DNA of 64,000 nucleotides from positions 1 through 64,000 of the forward strand of contig JADNYV010000159.1 of the NCBI GenBank assembly GCA_015501055.1, given 5' to 3'. This DNA comes from Mucidula mucida. Taxonomy: Eukaryota; Basidiomycota; Agaricomycetes; Agaricales; Physalacriaceae. Numbering within the stretch: the first letter of the stretch is position 1; the number at the start of each line of letters is the position of its first letter. This document shows positions 46,260-58,165 of this stretch, one piece after another. Both the position numbers and the translations under genes were made by a program. Under the pieces are notes generated by a model. It was not told the DNA's origin, made no database searches, and saw nothing but the letters and a program-made list of their open reading frames with translations.

Positions 46260-46857
46260 GCTACAGAAACACACCTGGTGACTCCTCCGGCGCATACAAC
46301 ATGACTAATCCCGGATATTCCTCATATTCCTATCCCGACCCCGCCGCCGCCTACTACCAGCAGCCGGTGCTCATGAACAATGGGAGTGTATCACCAGACG
46401 GAAACTACGCGACTTCATATGCCAATCCCGCCACTCCTCGTGCCCTGACTGGCCCATTCGCACACGTCGATCTCCCGAAGTAGTTGGTATGGATGATCCT
46501 ACTCAGCCGCGTCGATATGTCACGGCATCCACTACATCGCGCAAAGAGGTTCCCGGTTACTTCAGTCGCCGCCAGCCGCAGAATCGGGCCCCGTCCATTC
46601 CATCCGACGAGGAAGACGAGTTGATGGAAGAGCCTCCTGCCGCCAACGCCACCGACCAGGAGAAGATCGAGTACAAGCGTCGCCAGAACACGCTTGCGGC
46701 GAGGCGTAGTCGCAGGCGCAAGATGCAGTACACTCAGAATCTGGCTGAGACGGTTGAGAGGTTGAAGATGGAGAAGGAGGTCTGGAAGACGCGCGCGCTT
46801 ACTTTGAAGCAGCTCTTGCATAGTCACGGGGTCGCATGCCCTGACTTTCCTGAGTGA
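46256..46857 (+). CDS. GCN4/CPC1-like bZIP transcription factor (one frameshift)
   Basis: Begins MSYRNTPGDSS with a Tyr/Ser/Pro-rich N-terminus. One C appears missing in TCTCCCGAAG (46471-46480), so DLP shifts to a new frame that continues PEVVGMDDPTQPRRYVTAS. The C-terminal bZIP is complete: basic region KRRQNTLAARRSRRRKMQ and a leucine zipper from NLAETVERLK to LLHSHGV. The NxxAAxxSRRRK pattern is that of GCN4/CPC1, the activator of amino-acid biosynthesis under starvation. Intronless. About 200 residues after joining. The upstream ORFs support the GCN4-like call. Without the frameshift the transcript would give a protein lacking the DNA-binding domain, so an assembly error is likely. Confidence 0.78.
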
Positions 46858-47664
46858 ATCACACTCTATCCCTGTCCTTCCCCATCTCCCAATGCCCTTG
46901 AGCAACCTATTTAACACTGCGTGGGTGTTCCTTCCCATCTTGTTCCAACGTTCGTCTGACGCCATCCAAAGACAGATTGCAGATGTCACTCGAACAATGG
47001 CCACGCCCTGCCCATGTATCAGAACATGAACAGCAAAGGTGCATACGCTTACGCGCGGTGTGTATACGCGGTCCGCGATGCATATGGACGTCGTCTCCAT
47101 GCGAAGGTGTCTATACTTTTCCACGAAATTGTACACTTTATCACCTGCATATACTTCACACACATACAGACTACACACTGACATTTAACTTATTCTACTA
47201 TGACGGTTTTCCTTTGGGGTTTTACGCGAGCATCTTCAGGTTGCTAAAAATTATATGTATTGTACATTGGATAATGTTCTTTGAGACCATCGAATATCAG
47301 CTCAACATGAAGTGGCCATCAGGGAAATAAGAGCAGAAGTCGAACAGTAAAGGAGACACTTACCATGGAGAGAGACCGCGACGCGTCTGAATCAGACAGA
47401 CACGAACATTTTGGCCCGTGCCTTTTTGACACAGAGCTTGGAAGGGAGTAAAAGAGTACAGTGCGCGGAAGTATTCAGAGCATTATAAGATCCAATGGAC
47501 GGGTCTCGAAGTTATATCCAGCAAGTAAATATGGGTACTGCGTTGTGAATAGCCTGCCGAATTTTGAACCGACCCTGACTCTCGCGTCGACCAAAACAGG
47601 CAGGTCTGGGTCTTCCAATTACGCGCCGATTCAGACCGCTTCCATATAAGCCTGTCCCGGCAAA
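46858..47664. other. Intergenic, bZIP to aminopeptidase
   Basis: No gene supported; a frame at 46977-47330 has no known motif. Confidence 0.4.
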
Positions 47665-49513
47665 ATGCTCCTGTCTAGGTCTTTCCTTTCTGGCGCTCGC
47701 CATTTCCACCCCGGCGTCAACTCGTTCACATCTGCGCTGACTGCGACAATGTCTACTACTGCTCGCGTCGTACCCCACAACCTCTCGAGCTCGTCAGAAC
47801 TCTGGGAGAGTACCCCGTCCGGGAGAAACCTGCCAAGGTTGGGACCACGAGGATATTCTACAAGACTGCACCAGAGGAATTGACTGCGCTGTCCTCCTAG
47901 GGGAAGGATTCGAAAACAAAAATGGCAATGCGAGAAGGAGCTGGTTCGGAAAGCTGTCGGGAGCGCCGTAAAGCTATCAAAGACCTTGACGGCGTCAAGA
48001 CCGTCAAGGTTGATGCGACACACGACGCCCACGCCTCTGGTATGTGTTTTGCTTCTACATATGCTCCTTCTCAAATTTCTTTTTTGTAGCCGTTGCGGCG
48101 CATCTCGCTGCGTATTCCTTCACGTTAAAGACCTCACCACCATCCCGATTCAATCCCAATCTCAAAGAGCCCATTCCGGATAAGTTCACTATCACTCCGG
48201 AGCAGAGTTCCAAGGAATGGGACGAAGGTGTCATCTGCGCCGAAGCCCAAAACTTTGCTCGCACGGTACGAGCTAATTGTATCCCTGCCACCATGCATTA
48301 ATGAACGTGGTAGCTCATGGAACTCCCTGCAAATATGATGACTCCGACGGCCTTCACCGAGCGCGCCAAAGCCGCTTTCGCGGGTCTGGATAATGTTGAA
48401 GTTATCGTCCGCGACGAGGGTGAGACTATAATTAGATGTTATAATTGCCTTTGACATCGGCATAGCGTGGGCTGAGAAGAAGGGAATGAACAGCTTCTTG
48501 TCTGTCACTCATGGCACGTCGGAGCCTGCCAAATTTCTGGAAATGTATGTCGCGCCACGCTGTCAGATTGACATCAGGTGCTGATTATGTTGCTAGCCAT
48601 TACAAGGGTGCTCCATCCAAGGACGCTCAACCACTAGCATTCGTAGGAAAGGGTATTACGTTTGACACGGGAGGGATTAGTCTGAAGCCTGGAGCTAATA
48701 TGAAGCTCATGCGTGGCGACATGGGTATGATTCGTCTTCCGAAAACCATCATATTACTGAACTTGGTTTAGGTGGCGCTGCAACGGTTGTCGCGTCGACG
48801 CTCGCCATTGCCAAGCTAAAACTGCCCATCAATTTGGTGACCGTTACGCCTTTGACAGAGAACATGCCAGGCGTAAGAGCGAGTCTTACTATTGGCATTC
48901 ATCGATTCTGACCTTTTCCATAGCCGAGCGCCACCAAGCCTGGTGATATGTCTATGCTATGAACGGCAAGTCTATTGAAATCGACAACACCGATGCGGAA
49001 GGGCGTCTCGTTCTCGCCGACGCCATATACTACGCGTCGACCGAATTCAAACCGCACACGCTCATCGACGTCGCGACGCTCACCGGCGCTATCGTCGTCG
49101 CCATTGGCGAACATTACTCTGGTGTTTCACCAACTCTACGGAGCTCTGGAACGCTTGGACACAGCGGGGAGGCTGAATATGACCGGTTTTGGAGAATGCC
49201 ACTTGATGAGGCTTATGGTCCGCAGATATACGGCTCGAATGCTGATTTGATGAATGTGAGTTCATTGTTTGAGGCTGCGCCTGGATTAACGAATTGTGTA
49301 GGTTGGAGGAAGTCCGGCGGGGAGCGCGACCGCTGCGCTCTTCCTCAAGCATTTTGTTGATGGTGTTGATGGAGATGCGCCGAAAGTCAAGTGGGCTCAC
49401 ATCGACATTGCGGGTTCAATGGAAGTAACGAGACCCACGCCGTACATGGAGAAGGGCATGTCCGGGCGTCCAGTCGGGCGTTTGTCGAGTACGTGAAGAA
49501 TCTAAAGGTGTAA
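47665..49513 (+). CDS. Leucine aminopeptidase, M17 family (multiple frameshifts)
   Basis: M17 enzymes are hexameric di-zinc aminopeptidases. The N-terminus [17 protein letters not shown] looks like a mitochondrial presequence, with a second Met (47749) that could give a cytosolic form. Exons then encode [40 protein letters not shown], the metal site [17 protein letters not shown] (Lys and first Asp), and [13 protein letters not shown] (Asp, Glu and catalytic Arg). The C-terminus is [11 protein letters not shown], then [10 protein letters not shown]. All introns are 45-60 nt GT-AG. About eight single-base losses are needed to read it (for example 47777-47790, 47894-47904, about 48945, about 49128), while both metal sites are intact. 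Core function and intact splice sites favour assembly errors over decay. Confidence 0.85.
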
Positions 49514-49678
49514 ACGCATTTAGTCTGCATTAAACTTAATACGCATTCGTTCGTGTCAGACCAATATTGGAAAGACGGTACTGTAGTAGCATTGATGAGT
49601 AGAGTAAGGGAAATATCGAAAGCATAAGTAAGAATACATCGCCTACTTCACAAGGCTTGGAAGTAAAGGAGGAAAAGT
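49514..49678. other. Convergent 3' ends, aminopeptidase and DUF2235 gene
   Basis: Short 165-bp gap between two convergent genes; a shared terminator region is likely. Confidence 0.5.
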
Positions 49679-51781
49679 TCAATCAACCCACGTCACTGTC
49701 GTGTTGCTGTGCCACTCGGCGCGCGGCTTATAATTCAAACCTTCCGCCTCCATACGCAGCTTGACGGACCTATGTACCTTTACACCGTCACGACGCTGGC
49801 GGGGAATAAAGCGCGGACGACCACGATTAACGCTGCACAGATATCATGTAAGTCTGACATGGCGATTAAATGTGAACACCCACGTTATCGCCTTTGTCCA
49901 CGAGTTGTCCGAATGCTGAAACCTGAGCTTGGCGGGGATATATTCGAGGATCCACCATATCTTCGATATCTCGAGCTGGTCGAAGATCGGACACACGGCG
50001 TCCATGATGTCCTCGTCCTCCTCCGTGGGATGGCCAGTAGTAGTAGGCATGGGGCAGGAGACGGGCGGAGGGCGTGGTTTGACTTGGGGGTAAAGAGTCG
50101 TGGGCTCGAGACCCAAGTTCTTGAGCAGCTCGGCGTGGAACATGATGCCCGTTTTGAGAAGGAAGCACTGGCGGATCATCCAGCGGAGAGGGATGCGCGC
50201 GAGGCTGTTACGGACCTCGTTGGCTACGGATCCACCGCCGACGTCTATTCACGAGTCAAGATCAGTCGCTATACACTAGACGCGCACACCTACCACAGTG
50301 ACACCCAGCAAACCACACTTCCTCGATATCGGTCTCTTCGTTTTCGTGCGGATGGTCCTGTGTATGCGCAGCCTCAAATTCCCGCTCATACTCCACCAGA
50401 GTCTTCTCGTTAGGATGCTTCGATCGCCTCTGGCGCGCTGTAGGCATCTCGCCCGGCTTGACACCCTTCTCGTGCACATGGCGATGCCAGAACGAGGGGA
50501 TGAAGCGCACGCGTCGTTCGTCCAGCGCGAGCGCGTGACGGAAATGCCGCACGTGTGTGTTGGAGGCGGTGAACGGGAGACGACGCGGGACGACGCCTAC
50601 CGAACTGACTGTATCCCTGCCGTCGGTGTGATTAGTACAACTCTAGTAGAATGAAAGACGGAGATAAGGCTGACCAGACGCCGAGAAACTCGATATCTAC
50701 GTCGATGGAGAAGGCCTTCTTGAACTCTGCGCTTTGCGTCCATCCAATCTCATCCTCGCGGGAGTACATCTTGTACGCGAAAGGAACCTGCTGATGGTTG
50801 CATCGTGGCAAGAGTCCGACCTGCAGACGGTGAGAAGGCTTTCGGGGACTTAACACGAGCGGGTACCTTGTGGATCCTAGGTAGTCGGTGTTAAAACGGG
50901 CGCGAACTTCATGAAGGTGGCACTCACATTCCTGCTAGCGCGCGCGCCGTCTGCGGAGATTCAGAATAGAACATGAAGAATGTTGGTCATAAGACTCTTA
51001 CATAGGCACCCCGTGAAAAACTGTGGAGATGTTAGCCATTGACGTTGTTCGCTTCGAGGAGGACTAACCCAAATATGCATATCTTGTCCCCAGCTTCGTC
51101 TAGCGAAAAGTGAGTTTGACATTAGTGATGGGTGATGAGGGGGAGGAGTACAGTTCTGCATGATAAACTCGTAGCCACCTAAGACGCCACGCTCAGTAGG
51201 AGGACCATCAACGTCTTGGAGACGCACCCATGACATGAGCATTGAGATGCACGCCGACCATTGCGTCGATGACCCTGTTGAAGCGAGCAGTCACCGGCGA
51301 TGCAATTTGCGGAACGGAATAGGTGCCTATCCCAGCCTAGCAGAAAACGTTGGTAACATACAAGAGAATAATCACGACAATCATACCTGATAATACACCA
51401 GCTGTTTGCTGCAATCGTCCTTCTTGAGTGTGGCGAAGAAGTTGACGACGTTTGAATTCTAAGCACACTAGTTAGTCTTTAGAACGGGTTCGTAGACTTA
51501 AAAGTTGACGCACATCGCTGTCGAACTGGTCACCTAGTGAAAATGGTTAGGACGCCGTTTCGCGGACAGCTGCTATCAGTATTACCTGTCCCGTCGAAGC
51601 ACAATACTAGCGTGCGATTGCCATGTTGGGGCGGTATGATCTCGTCAAGCTTTGAAGGAAAGTATACCGTTGTGGGGGAGGATGTCTTCTCAAAGCCGGG
51701 ATACTTGTCGGTACTGTCGTTGGACGCGGAAGGTGAGGCAGCCATAACGAGTGATAGAAGCAAGTAGCGAAGCACGTCCAT
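49679..51781 (-). CDS. DUF2235 alpha/beta-hydrolase-like protein
   Basis: About a dozen small exons read without frameshift. DUF2235 proteins are alpha/beta-hydrolase-fold enzymes; bacterial relatives are type VI phospholipase effectors, while fungal roles are unknown. Motifs in order: RTLVLCFDGTGDQFDSD, SNVVNFFATLK, YYQAGIGTYS, then the nucleophile elbow ICIFGFSRGAY, GLLPRCN, VDIEFLGVWDTVSSVG, HFRHALALDERR, and WFAGCHCDVGGGS with the acid Asp. The C-terminus is VKVHRSVKLRM, then TTVTWVD. A TATATATAAC box sits just before the ATG at 51781, so the Met at 51745 (MAASPSAS) may be the true start; the longer form begins with a hydrophobic leader. Convergent with the aminopeptidase gene. Confidence 0.87.
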
Positions 51782-52484
51782 GTTATATATACCTGCTGGG
51801 ACTGAGCTTCGACTTTGATTGAATCTTACGTTTGTTTGCGATTAGCTCGGCGGAATCATTCTCGCTGTCAGAAGCATGACAGGAAAAGACGGCAGCGCGA
51901 AGAATCCAACATTCAAGAGTCATCAAACAGTGGGGTTGGGAGACCGGAGCAGAATAGACCGGAAGCACAAGTCATTAAATGAACGGGTCAACCTCAGGCC
52001 TAAAAATCTGTGCCAAGAAGACAATGAAGATAGGTCATCACCTACCTGACGTGTAACAACAAAATTTGTTCCGTCAAGTACGTGAGCGCGTGGCGCAGTC
52101 GCTCAACTCGGCAAGAATTGTCCATCGCGGCGGGCAGTGGGTCGCGATCAGCCAGGACTTAGAACGACATGAGCAAGTAATTCAGTGTCGGCCTCTCTGT
52201 TGGCAGATACGGATCACGGTCATACTACTGTGCTACAGTCCCGAAGCGTCGCGTCAAGTTGACCAGACGCGCCTGAACCAGTGTTAACGATAATTGTTGA
52301 CGCTTGCAAGAAAGATGCGCGTTGCATGATCTGCGAGATCGGAATGAGTGACCAGGCTCGTTTAGGGACCTGTGGCGGTGGCGCACTGGTTGCTCCTATT
52401 GGTCAAAGGCCAGCTGTATAGTTGTTAGTCACCCGATCACCTCTCTGAGTGATCGCTCGACGACTGCAAGCCAACTCATTCATC
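51782..52484. other. Intergenic, DUF2235 to ribosomal protein gene
   Basis: Divergent upstream region of both genes; a CCTATTGGTC (inverted CCAAT) near 52396 may serve the ribosomal protein gene. No gene seen. Confidence 0.4.
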
Positions 52485-53400
52485 ATGTCGACCGACCTCC
52501 AGTGGCTCCTTCTCCGCGTTCGTTGACTTTTCATACGGTGCTGGTCGTCTCAATTGACGGACTCTGTAGAAAACAACTCCTTCATCGTGAAGCGAGTCAC
52601 GGAAGGCCTGTGTTTTCCAAGGAGCCTGTAGGTCCATGTCAGGCTGCGATTCCACGACAATAATCTTAGCAGCGTGTAGGGTAACCTCCGTAACCTCCAC
52701 TCGCACAAGTTCTCTGGCTTGGCGAACACCAAGGTGTGTGTTCTATCAGGAATCTTGAATATGGACTGACTTTCTGGTAGACCATTGATGTCTCCGACTC
52801 TGGCAACGGTATCAAGATCACTACCCGCAAGACCAAAGCCTCCCCTCGCGCTGTTGCCTCTTCAAAGGCCGTCACCACGATTCGTGCACGGTCAGGCGGT
52901 CGCCGCGCCCTCGGTATTGCTGCTGGAAACGCCAAGCGCGGCTACCGACCGGATCTGCGCACTGTGAGTAGCGATTTCTTGGTGTCATTCTTTTTATTCC
53001 ACTTTCTGCTTTTTATCTTCTTTTTCTTTCTTTCTGGACGCACTCTCGTTAGAACCCGCTGGAGACACTGAAAAGTGCATGAAAGTTGGGCGTGGACATG
53101 TTTGCAATATCAACCCTCTCCAATCTGGGTCGATCAAACCCTGTTGGATATCTCGCCTTGTCGCTATCGGTGCCCATCGTTTCTTCATGGTGGATGACCG
53201 ACTCGTTGGCGCTAACATATTCTACTTATTGTTTTCTTGCTTCTCTCCTCTTTTATTCGACACGAAACTAACGCCTCGCGTTTTAGGCTACTCTTGCTCG
53301 CGTCTCTGCCCTCCTCGCTGCACAGAAGGAGCCCAAGCCCACACCACCCAAAAAGGTTCGGGGGAAGAAGAAGGCTCAACGCACCGTTGAGGCTGAGTAG
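52485..53400 (+). CDS. RPL28: Ribosomal protein eL28 (L28e), long fourth intron
   Basis: Large-subunit protein eL28. Exons: MSTDLQWLLLR (52485-52517), then NNSFIVKRVTEG, then GNLRNLHSHKFSGLANTK, then TIDVSDSGNGIKITTRKTKA up to GYRPDLRT (ending 52963), and ATLARVSALLAAQKE to the stop (53287-53400). Two single-base losses are needed, at the start of exon 2 (A run, 52570-52573) and near 52608-52613 (CTGTG for expected CTGGTG). The last intron is 323 nt (52964-53286) against 45-60 nt for others here, and could hold a snoRNA, as ribosomal protein introns often do. The acidic end AQRTVEAE closes the protein. Confidence 0.88.
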
Positions 53401-53783
53401 ATTATCGTCATGTTTTCTGTATGCGACTATGCACAAAATGAACCATCTTCTTGTACTATGTCTTGTCATTTCTTGGCGGTTTAGTCATGCAGGCTCTTCT
53501 ACTATGACGGCTTCCTGTCAAGTTATAGAAGGAAAGCAAAGGAATGGCCTGAGAAAGACGCTGGCGTTTTACTGTAAATGAAAAGCATCATCAAATTTTG
53601 AACCTAAAGAAAGCTCTTCAATCATCATGATCGCGCGTTCCCGCCTTTAACGACAATGACATCTGCATCTTCTGAGCAGCCACGTTTGATTTGAAAGCAC
53701 GTAGAAGAGACGCGTTGGACCAACGCGCCAGCTACTTTTGGAATGACGTGACAAGTGTGACTACCTGCTCGATCCGGACCATC
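53401..53783. other. Short intergenic gap
   Basis: 3' flank of the ribosomal protein gene and promoter of NUP42; nothing recognised. Confidence 0.4.
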
Positions 53784-55627
53784 ATGGCAAGTTATGTTGT
53801 GGCGAGGCCGACCGCTACTGATTTGGCGTTTCTAGGCCGTTTGTCAATTCTTCCTTCGAGGACAATGTAAATTCGGTGATAGCTGCAGAAACGAGCATCC
53901 CAGGGATGGTTCCAGTGGCCAGGGAGGCTTTGGAAGTGCGTTATACCAATGTTCTGGTTTCATCTAGTAATGATTTCTCCAGATTCTTCTTGGGGAAACG
54001 CTTCAACATCAAAAAGAACGAATCCACGGCGCTACCATTACGTTCGTCCGCCTTGTAATTGTGGCTCGCTTTTGCTTACGGCAGAAATAGACAAGAATCA
54101 ATCACACGAGATTTACTCTTCATATCGAGAAACCGCTTTGGCCACTGTCTTCATTTGCTCCCGCCAAACACGAGCCTCTTCTTGTCTCCGGATTGGACGA
54201 GTGCTTTGAGGAATTACGCGTTATAGCAGTCCAGGCTCTAAAGAGTGGCAACATTAATCAATACGTGAGTTACATCGTTTTGGCTGTCAACCCATTTCTA
54301 AAGCTCCAGCAGGTGACATACGAAAATCAAAAGATTGCTGCTGCTGACCAGACGTACAACGTATGCCTCCCTGCTTCACCGTCTGCTTATTCTCACGTTT
54401 CGTTAGAACGTCAAATCAAATCCTCAAGAGGCGTTCAAGACCGCTCATCAGAACTCGTTGTCCGGGGGTGCTTTCGCCAAAACTGCTTCCTCATCTACAT
54501 CGGCGTTTGGTCAACCCGCCTTTGGACAATCGGCGTTCGGACAACCCTCCACTTCTTCTTCTTTCGGTACTCCTTCTACTACCTCGGCATTCGGTCAGCC
54601 GGCAGCTGCTACATCTGTATTTGGCCAACTTGCGCAAACGTCGGCATTCGGACAATCTACGCAAACGTCGGCCTTTGGACAACCAGCACAGACATCTGCT
54701 TTTGGAAGCACCGCGGCTCCCACATCAGCGTTCGGACAACCATCAGCCTTTGGCCAGCCATCTACCTTCGGTCAAGCAGCGCAATCCTCCGTCATCAAAC
54801 CTGCCACTGGTGCCTTCAGTGCTTACGCAAATAAAGGCACAAGCGCTTTCGGTACTGGCGCCAGTGGTAGTGGTGGCGGATTTTCAGCATTCGCCAATAA
54901 GCCCTCGAGCTTGTCCGCCGCGGCCGCCGCCAATAACGCAGGATCGGGAATCCTCCCTTAGTCAACTCACCGTTTGGTCCACAGAACAACTCCAACAATG
55001 CTTCTCCTTTGGCCAACAGACTCCAGCCGCGTCGCCGTTTGCTCCTTTAGTAATTCGCCATTCGGTCCCCAGGCTGGCAATAACAATGCCACACCAGCGC
55101 TTGGCGCGTTTGGCATTCCCATTCAGCAGAATACTCAACAGCAAACATCAGCATTCGGCCAGCCCACACAAACGTCTGCGTTCGCCCCTGCGCGCAGACG
55201 TCCGCCTTCCCTGCGCCACCCAAACCTCTGCTTTGCTCCCACCAATCAAGTCTCCGCGTTCACCCCTCTCGCGAATTCGCCCTTTGGGGCCAAGCCTCAG
55301 TCTGCGTTCGCGACGTCCACAGCACAGACATCAGCATTCCAAACCGCTGCGCCCCAGTCTGCATTTGCTAGCGCCGGTGGGTCTTCGTTCCTGCAAGCAC
55401 CGGCGATGGCACCGCAGGCGACTGTGAGCATGGCGGGGGCGTCGCCTGCTGGACCGGACTTTGGTGCGAAACCGGGGGTGTATCGTCCGGGGACCTCGCC
55501 GTATGATTCGCTGTTGCCGCAGGATTATATGAACAAGTTGTCGGAGGAGGCGAGGGAGGCGTTCAAGGCGGATAGGTTTACGTGGGGGAAGGTACCGGAT
55601 TTTGTTCCTCCGTTAGAATTACGGTAG
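53784..55627 (+). CDS. NUP42: NUP42-like FG nucleoporin with CCCH zinc finger (several frameshifts)
   Basis: Nup42 sits on the cytoplasmic face of the nuclear pore and helps Gle1/Dbp5 release exported mRNA. A short first exon (ATG 53784) joins at about 53836 to [20 protein letters not shown], a perfect C-x7-C-x5-C-x3-H zinc finger. A helical region follows ([40 protein letters not shown]). The FG domain has about 15 FG repeats, many as SAFGQ. The C-terminus carries the Gle1-binding motif [18 protein letters not shown]. The frame breaks at several single-base losses (near 54955, 55008, 55052 and in the 54050-54120 stretch); repeats continue on both sides of each. Gene order with RPL28 is head to tail. 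Confidence 0.85.
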
Positions 55628-56734
55628 TGTATATTATTTTATTTAGATAGTATGAGACTAGTGTGCATGTATGTAGTATAGTGAATTTTGAATTTTTGGA
55701 TGATATGTAATTGGGATAGCCTAAATTCAGTCGGGTTTGAATGCGCGACGTACTACATAGTTACTCGCTCTTTGTGAGAGCAAGAACAATCCCGACGCTA
55801 CGAACTTCGACGGCAGTTCTTCAAGGGAAGGTTATTGCTTCGAAGTTTAGATCTCAGGAAGAGAAGTACTAAAGGAAAGCTTATTGCTCTCATCCTAACT
55901 GACCTGAACCGGGTTATGCCCTGCGGCGCCACGACATCTATTACTGGCCGTCTTTCAAGTAGGTAGGTAGAGAACCGTTGGGTGTCCAGACTGTGACCAC
56001 TTTAGACGTCGTATAACAGATCCTCCTGGGGAACAAAGTGGTGATATCGGGCTACATGACAGAGAGAATCACATACTCGATAGCTCTCTGATGCTTTTGT
56101 GTAGATTGTGTGGCGCACAGGATGTGACACCTTGTTTTTTTCAACAGAGGTTTTATTAGCTTGTTTTGAGCTGGAACTGGATAACCCCCTTATAATGGGG
56201 AGCTTGGCGCGAAGTTCGTTCTGATCCAGCGAGGGAGGACCTTCCAACAAGTTGAAGGACACGATTGTTTTTGAGGTCGACATGCAAGACCATTGCTGTG
56301 CTTAGGGCTTTCGTACCGCCAAATGTCTCTATGGGAGGCGGAGAGGATGGATCAAATGTGGTGGTATTTGTGCCTGGGACTCGGACAGGGACGTATGCCA
56401 AAGAGGTGGTGCAGAGAGGGGGCGGATAACGACGGAACTTGTATTGATGTGGTGAAGGTGTGTAGGCCCATTTTCGGTGGCGGTGGTGGTGAACAACAGT
56501 CTATTGCGAGCATTTTCAAGTCTCCCCTCAGTCCCTTGCATAGTACGACGGTTGAGAAAAGCACTGACCTAGAAACAAACAAGTTATAGTACACTTCTGG
56601 ATTACTCGTCTTGCAAGGAAGTAGTGCTTAATCACCACGCTGTTTTCCTAGACGGAGAACCCAATCCATGGGAACCGAAAACTCTACTGCTTTGATCGCC
56701 AGCGCTGGGCTTCTTGTTTGAGCAGCTTAGGGAA
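55628..56734. other. Intergenic, NUP42 to FunK1 relic
   Basis: Two overlapping minus-strand frames (56002-56283, 56156-56401) show no recognisable domain. Nothing else supported. Confidence 0.35.
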
Positions 56735-57396
56735 GATCTGCAAAGTAATTTATAATGATATCTTGCTCGAACGGCAGAGTCTCCATGCCGGCAAGAAAAT
56801 TCTGATAGGACACTCTTCCTCCGAGAGGGCTTCGTCAAATGGTTTAGGTTGTTCAACAACCGGTGCCGAGAGTTTTGGAAAGCGACTCAGTTATTTATTG
56901 CTATTGTGTTGATCGGTCAACTGGCTAGTCCTCCAACGCCAATTGGTAATCACTCCGGGCGTTAATTCCTTTGCCAAACATTGTCCTGATTTGAACAAGC
57001 CACTGAGTGATAGCTTGGAAGGACGGTGACAGGTTCTTCGGGATGGAAGCATTCTCGCTGGCGGTGAGAAATTCCCTCTTGTCCTTACGCAACATAGCCA
57101 AATTTGTTGTGTCCCTGAACCATGCTGAGAAAGGCAAGCCGCAAAAGTGGTTCATTGGCTGCCTGACGAGGCCGGATGCAGGCGGGAGGCGGCGGAGGCC
57201 AAGTACATGGTGTTTGCTTCGCCGGCTGATAGAGCTCATTGCATGACATAAATATCACCATGACATAGAAAAAAGATTCAAGATTATAATGGTACAGATG
57301 GGTTGGGACATCTTTATACTTGCTGACAAGAAGATCTAGCACCATGAAGGGAGGGGTTCCAGTGCGTTGGTGGGCAATAGATATGACATCATCACC

Positions 57397-58165
57397 TAGG
57401 TATCAGAGAAACAAAGTGTTAGCGACTGACTATAGCCACAAGACTAAACCAGGTACCACAGAGAGACTTAAGGGAAAGAAGTGTTCGTGTTTGTAGAACT
57501 AGGCTAGGCCAGGTGTATAAATGAGATCGGAACTAAAGTACAATGATGCTACACTACTGCTTATATACTAGTAAGTCTGTGTTTGGAACTCCTTGTCCAT
57601 ACGTGTTTCCGGTAGGGTTAACTCCACACCCTTAACCCAGTGTTGTATGCTACTACTGTAGTGTTTCGACCATAACTTCACAGCCTGTGATCCATTATGG
57701 TCTGAAGTTACAGCAAACAGCTTCACAGACCCTTAAATTGCCTTTTTTGGACAGTTCCGCTTATAGCGGGACCTGAAATTTCCTTATTTGGAGGCTCGTG
57801 CCTGACCAAAGTGGTCCGTGACCCGTTATGATGTATATATAGCTTCACTTCAAAGACCCCCGTGACCCGTTATGTGAATTTGCGGTCGAAACGCTACAGT
57901 AGTCCGTGAAACCATTAAATACTTGTGGTAGCTGCATGTAAGTAATAATACTGAAACAACCATGTGTGCTACGAGTGTCGGTGGTGTGGAAACAATAGGG
58001 AGTCCATGAGGTATCGGCATGTATGATGTCATTTATGTGTTGGGCGTGTGTCCAACATGAGTACGGCTTCGGTAATGAAAAGGAGTATGATCAGTGACGA
58101 AACAGATGATGAAATGGTCCGTTGGTTGATAAGACAAGGCCCCCGATAAGATATGATAAGATGTG
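57397..58165. mobile_element. About 770-bp insertion in FunK1 relic
   Basis: The stretch between CATCACCTAG and the resumed FunK1 homology at about 58166 is absent from other copies. It contains the 252-bp MITE at 57652-57903 and a twice-repeated CCGTGACCCGTTATG (about 57806 and 57859). No coding sequence. Exact borders and target duplication could not be fixed. Confidence 0.5.
57652..57903. mobile_element. 252-bp foldback MITE
   Basis: Ends ACTACTGTAG...GTTTCGACC (57652 on) and, reverse complemented, ACTACTGTAG...GTTTCGACC (57903 inward) match over about 20 bp with one mismatch; similarity then continues through a TTCACA block. Nested in the larger insertion. No coding capacity and no clear target duplication. 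Confidence 0.6.

Noticed and set aside
54363..55427. 354-codon frame over the NUP42 FG repeats
   Set aside because: Shifted-frame shadow of the FG repeats; the real frames encode SAFGQ units.
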